Shown in pieces: positions 30,594 to 33,533 of a stretch of DNA of 33,533 nucleotides; position 1 is the first letter of the stretch, and the number at the start of each line of letters is the position of its first letter. Both the position numbers and the translations under genes were made by a program. The notes below the pieces were generated by a model that saw only the letters and a list, made by a program, of their open reading frames with translations, did no database searches and had not been told where the DNA came from. Source of the DNA: Stentor coeruleus (Eukaryota; Ciliophora; Heterotrichea; Heterotrichida; Stentoridae); NCBI GenBank assembly GCA_001970955.1, contig MPUH01000814.1:1-33533 (forward strand), read 5' to 3'.

Positions 30594-31019
30594 TTTTTAT
30601 TATAGTATGGGTATGGATATTATAGGAGGGTATAGGAAATAATATGTTAGTATGATGCAAAGATAAGAATTGATTTTTATGGCAATATTTTTTGGGTTTT
30701 CGGATAAAAATTGTATTTTATTTGTGAAATAACTATGAAAAATTGTGTTTTTTAAATATATGCTATGGGTAAGCTATGTTAAAAAAATTAGATGATATAA
30801 TGATGTATACTATTATAGATTTTTTAATATTAAATTCTATTATAATTCATATATATGACTACAAAGTATTTATATCTTAATTGCTGTTTACTACTAAATT
30901 CTATGAATTTTAGTGTTCTTAATTATATAAAAAATATTTCCAAAATCGATTTTCCTTATATTTTCAATATAAATAAACTCTAACTTAATGATATTACCTA
31001 TCAACCATTTATAGTTACC
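30594..31019. other. Intergenic, cyclophilin upstream region
   Basis: AT-rich 426-nt spacer between two minus-strand genes. Nothing specific seen. Confidence 0.4.
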
Positions 31020-33023
31020 TTAATTTCGTGTGCTTTCTTGTCTGCATTTAATATTCCAAGCCATTTTCTCCTTAAGTTCCCACAGCAACGCCTTCCTATT
31101 GCAATTAATCTTATCAATGCAAAGAGACATTCTATCAATAGTATCACTAAATTCTCTATGGTTTTTATCATTGTCATCTGAAGGAATATAACTCGATAAC
31201 AGTGAGTTTCTTAAAAGTCCAGAAAACAATTTTTTTGTAGAATTACTCAATAAACCTTTACTATCAAAAGTTTTCTTCTGATCTTCTTCTGTTTCTTGTG
31301 ACATTCCTCTAGACAATAAAGCTAGATTTTGATAAAATGGTTCAATGTAATTCATATACTGCAAAACATTAATTTTATACATTTTAATAAGCTCAGAAAG
31401 TCCATAAGTCGATATTGCAAATCCATGAACATGATTTACTGCTATAAAAGATGCGAAAGGTTTTGAGTTTTTAAAGTAAAAATAATCTCCAAGAATAAAA
31501 GTATCTTTATGGGACCAAAAAGGGCTTACATCTGAATTATTTGTAAAATTAGCGCTTATAATACCTTTTGCTATAAAAATGATCTCTTTTACTTTTTCAT
31601 CACCATCTAATATAACTTTATTTTCATAGAAGTGTCTTGGTTGAAAGAGTCTTGTAATTTCAAATCTTGCCTTGTAAAAATGCTTGAAAAAGAATTTGAA
31701 ATTATGGTAAATATCACTGAATAAGTACTGGAATATTTCTTTTTTAAATTTTTGTGGAATTTCTGAAAAGAACGGGTCGGTGCAGTCTAATGAAAAGTTA
31801 TCTTCTCTAGAAAAATTCGCTATTTTACCTAATCGGTCACGTCGCCAATAATAAGAAAAATGATCAATCATCGGTAATTTTATTTTTTTTGGTATAGTTC
31901 CTTTATCTTTTGTTATGTTCGATATCCAGATGTTGAAGTCATTTTTTGTGATAGACTCACTAGTTAAACTTGCAAGCTCATTTATAATTTGGATAGCATT
32001 TCCCATAGTAAAAGCAAACCATGTAGGTCCTGCAAGAAGTATTAAAATCGCTAAACCCATTTCATATGTATTTGTTGCATAAAAATCTCCATAACCGACT
32101 GTAACAAGAGTTGTGAAAATGTAATACCAAGTTTTAATAAATCTTTTGTAAGGCTTATCTAATTCCAAATTGAAATTCAGTTTAAAGTCATTAGGCTCAT
32201 TTGTTCTCCTAATAACCAAATCAATATAGTAATACCAAAGGCATGCAAGAAAATAAGTAGCAAAAAGCATTTTAAGCACTTGAAGCATCATCTGCCACCC
32301 ATATATAATCATCATTTTTTTTTTTACTTTTTCTAAAGTTTCCTGCTCATAAAAGTAGTTTATTATCTTATTGGCTATCTTATAGATATCTATAAACCTA
32401 AATAGCCTTCCCATTTTAAAAACCCTAAAAAGTCTTAAAAAGTATTCTGTATTAGGGTTGCCAAATATAGAGCAAGGTATTAAGGAAAGTATATCAAAAA
32501 TCATCCACTTTCTGAGGTATTTTATGCCAATAAGCTTGAAATTTTTAATATTTCGACCTCTTTGATCTTTGATTTCAGTAAAAAACATAAGAATGAAGTC
32601 AGCCATAAACATTACCCATATAAACATATCGAAGCCCTTAGCTAAAAGCTGATCTGTTTGAAAAGCTAGGTAAAATAATGAAGTCATTACCGAGTAGATT
32701 ATAAAAAATCCCATTGCAATGTCAAAACCGTATTTTATAGGATTATCCATTGGAATGATATATTTTTTATCTTTCGTTAATATCGGATTTTCTTCTTTTG
32801 TTTCTTCATCAGCTTTTGCTATCTCATCGATTAAAGCATCTGAGATTATCTCAACACCAATTTTTGAATAAATAATACTACCTTTTGCTATTGAAGTTCT
32901 TTTTTCAGGTCTAGTTGATGATCGCAATTTCCCAAGACGTGCTCCCATGATTATTTGCTTATTTGCTTGCGAAATATGATAATCCTGAGGCTTCCCCATA
33001 GCTAAGACATTCAAAATATTCAT
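31020..33023 (-). CDS. Six-TM K+ channel of the CNG/HCN/EAG superfamily
   Basis: A 667-residue channel subunit. S1 to S6 lie at about residues 98-345. S4 is short on charge (RLFRVFKMGRLFRF, 197-210), with five positive residues. The selectivity filter TLVTVGYGD at 305-313 is a K+ filter. S6 is LAILILLAGPTWFAFTMGNA. A linker follows, and then a cyclic-nucleotide-binding-like domain at about 450-560 (FYENKVILDGDEKVKEIIFIAKGIISA). In that domain the phosphate-binding cassette, about 509-527, reads FILGDYFYFKNSKPFASFI and lacks the Glu and Arg needed to hold cyclic nucleotide. So the channel probably responds to voltage rather than cAMP or cGMP, as EAG-type channels do. The role may be ciliary or cortical membrane potential; that is inference. 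Ciliates have many such channels. Confidence 0.92.
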   Translation of the reverse strand: MNILNVLAMGKPQDYHISQANKQIIMGARLGKLRSSTRPEKRTSIAKGSIIYSKIGVEIISDALIDEIAKADEETKEENPILTKDKKYIIPMDNPIKYGFDIAMGFFIIYSVMTSLFYLAFQTDQLLAKGFDMFIWVMFMADFILMFFTEIKDQRGRNIKNFKLIGIKYLRKWMIFDILSLIPCSIFGNPNTEYFLRLFRVFKMGRLFRFIDIYKIANKIINYFYEQETLEKVKKKMMIIYGWQMMLQVLKMLFATYFLACLWYYYIDLVIRRTNEPNDFKLNFNLELDKPYKRFIKTWYYIFTTLVTVGYGDFYATNTYEMGLAILILLAGPTWFAFTMGNAIQIINELASLTSESITKNDFNIWISNITKDKGTIPKKIKLPMIDHFSYYWRRDRLGKIANFSREDNFSLDCTDPFFSEIPQKFKKEIFQYLFSDIYHNFKFFFKHFYKARFEITRLFQPRHFYENKVILDGDEKVKEIIFIAKGIISANFTNNSDVSPFWSHKDTFILGDYFYFKNSKPFASFIAVNHVHGFAISTYGLSELIKMYKINVLQYMNYIEPFYQNLALLSRGMSQETEEDQKKTFDSKGLLSNSTKKLFSGLLRNSLLSSYIPSDDNDKNHREFSDTIDRMSLCIDKINCNRKALLWELKEKMAWNIKCRQESTRN

Positions 33024-33533
33024 TATTAATGGTTAGGAATTAAAATTATTTTTGTTTGATTATTTAAGCCTTTTCAGAAATTTTGGAAATTTTTAAGTTA
33101 TTAGAGATGATTTGGAGGTAATTTAGAAATGAGATAGGATTATAAAGCAAGAAGCTTATTAAAATCAGACTTTTAGAAAATTTTGTTTAATAATATAATC
33201 AATTTGATAAATTATGATGAAGTTAATTTAGTATGAAGTTTAACTTTTGATTTTTTATTGAAAAAATATTATATGAATCAATTAAATATACGAAAATGAT
33301 GGAAAAAAATTAACTAACTGAAAATTAAAGATATTAAGAGAGTAACTATATTAATAAAAATTTTACTTTGAAATAAAGCTAATAAATATAAGATATTATA
33401 ATTAAGTTGCCATAATTCTATGTATTATGCAAAAGGCTAAAATCAACTTGATAATTTTTAAAAGGTAATGATTAATGCAATAATGCATTATATTTTTAAA
33501 TTATAGTATTTAATACAAGGTTCATTATTATAT
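33024..33533. other. Intergenic, upstream of the K+ channel gene
   Basis: AT-rich sequence to the window edge. No gene, repeat or telomeric sequence seen. Confidence 0.4.

Noticed and set aside
1..33533. tRNA genes, CRISPR arrays and telomere repeats
   Set aside because: I looked for T-loop motifs, regularly spaced repeats and terminal CCCTAA-type arrays and found none.

Overview
The window reads as a stretch of macronuclear-type genome from a heterotrich ciliate, most like Stentor. It is very AT-rich and densely packed with single genes on both strands, in no operon order. At least four genes need a 15-nt intron. All four introns have the form GTA-N6-A-N2-TAG, with an adenine at position 10, and removing each one restores an open frame and a sensible protein. 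Tiny introns together with the standard genetic code are known from Stentor coeruleus. All 17 stop codons I could place are TAA (15) or TAG (2). No TGA ends a gene and none is read as sense. The species assignment is inference, because no rRNA gene is present.

Layout, left to right: a gene running off the left edge (1-418, minus); an SMPD4-like sphingomyelinase (853-2442, plus); a Mn/Fe superoxide dismutase with a possible signal peptide (2566-3291, plus); an EF-hand protein with a lysine-rich tail (4194-4706, minus); a small unknown ORF (5257-5448, minus); a membrane-anchored short-chain dehydrogenase of the 3-ketoacyl-CoA reductase type (5662-6567, minus); a large Piezo mechanosensitive channel (7245-13920, plus), cut into pieces by two assembly gaps and one intron; a decayed DENN-domain gene (about 14036-14940, minus); a two-repeat Myb protein (15534-16421, plus); an unknown protein with two introns (16584-17480, plus); a coiled-coil protein (17873-19498, minus); a truncated haemoglobin (21170-21526, minus); two unknown proteins (22094-23521, plus; 23900-24802, minus); nicotinate phosphoribosyltransferase (25214-26785, plus); phosphoenolpyruvate mutase (27554 to about 28429, minus), whose start is lost at an N; a LanC-like protein (28799-30009, plus) interrupted by 20 nt between direct repeats; a mitochondrial-type cyclophilin (30039-30593, minus); and a six-transmembrane K+ channel with a degenerate cyclic-nucleotide-binding domain (31020-33023, minus).

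The genes do not form one pathway. Piezo, the K+ channel and the EF-hand protein would fit mechanosensory and contractile signalling in a ciliate, but that they sit together may be chance. PEP mutase implies synthesis of C-P bonded compounds such as aminoethylphosphonate.

Three of the four single Ns are flanked by duplicated sequence (60, about 160 and 48 nt). They are unmerged contig overlaps rather than biology, and the middle one records three silent differences that look allelic.
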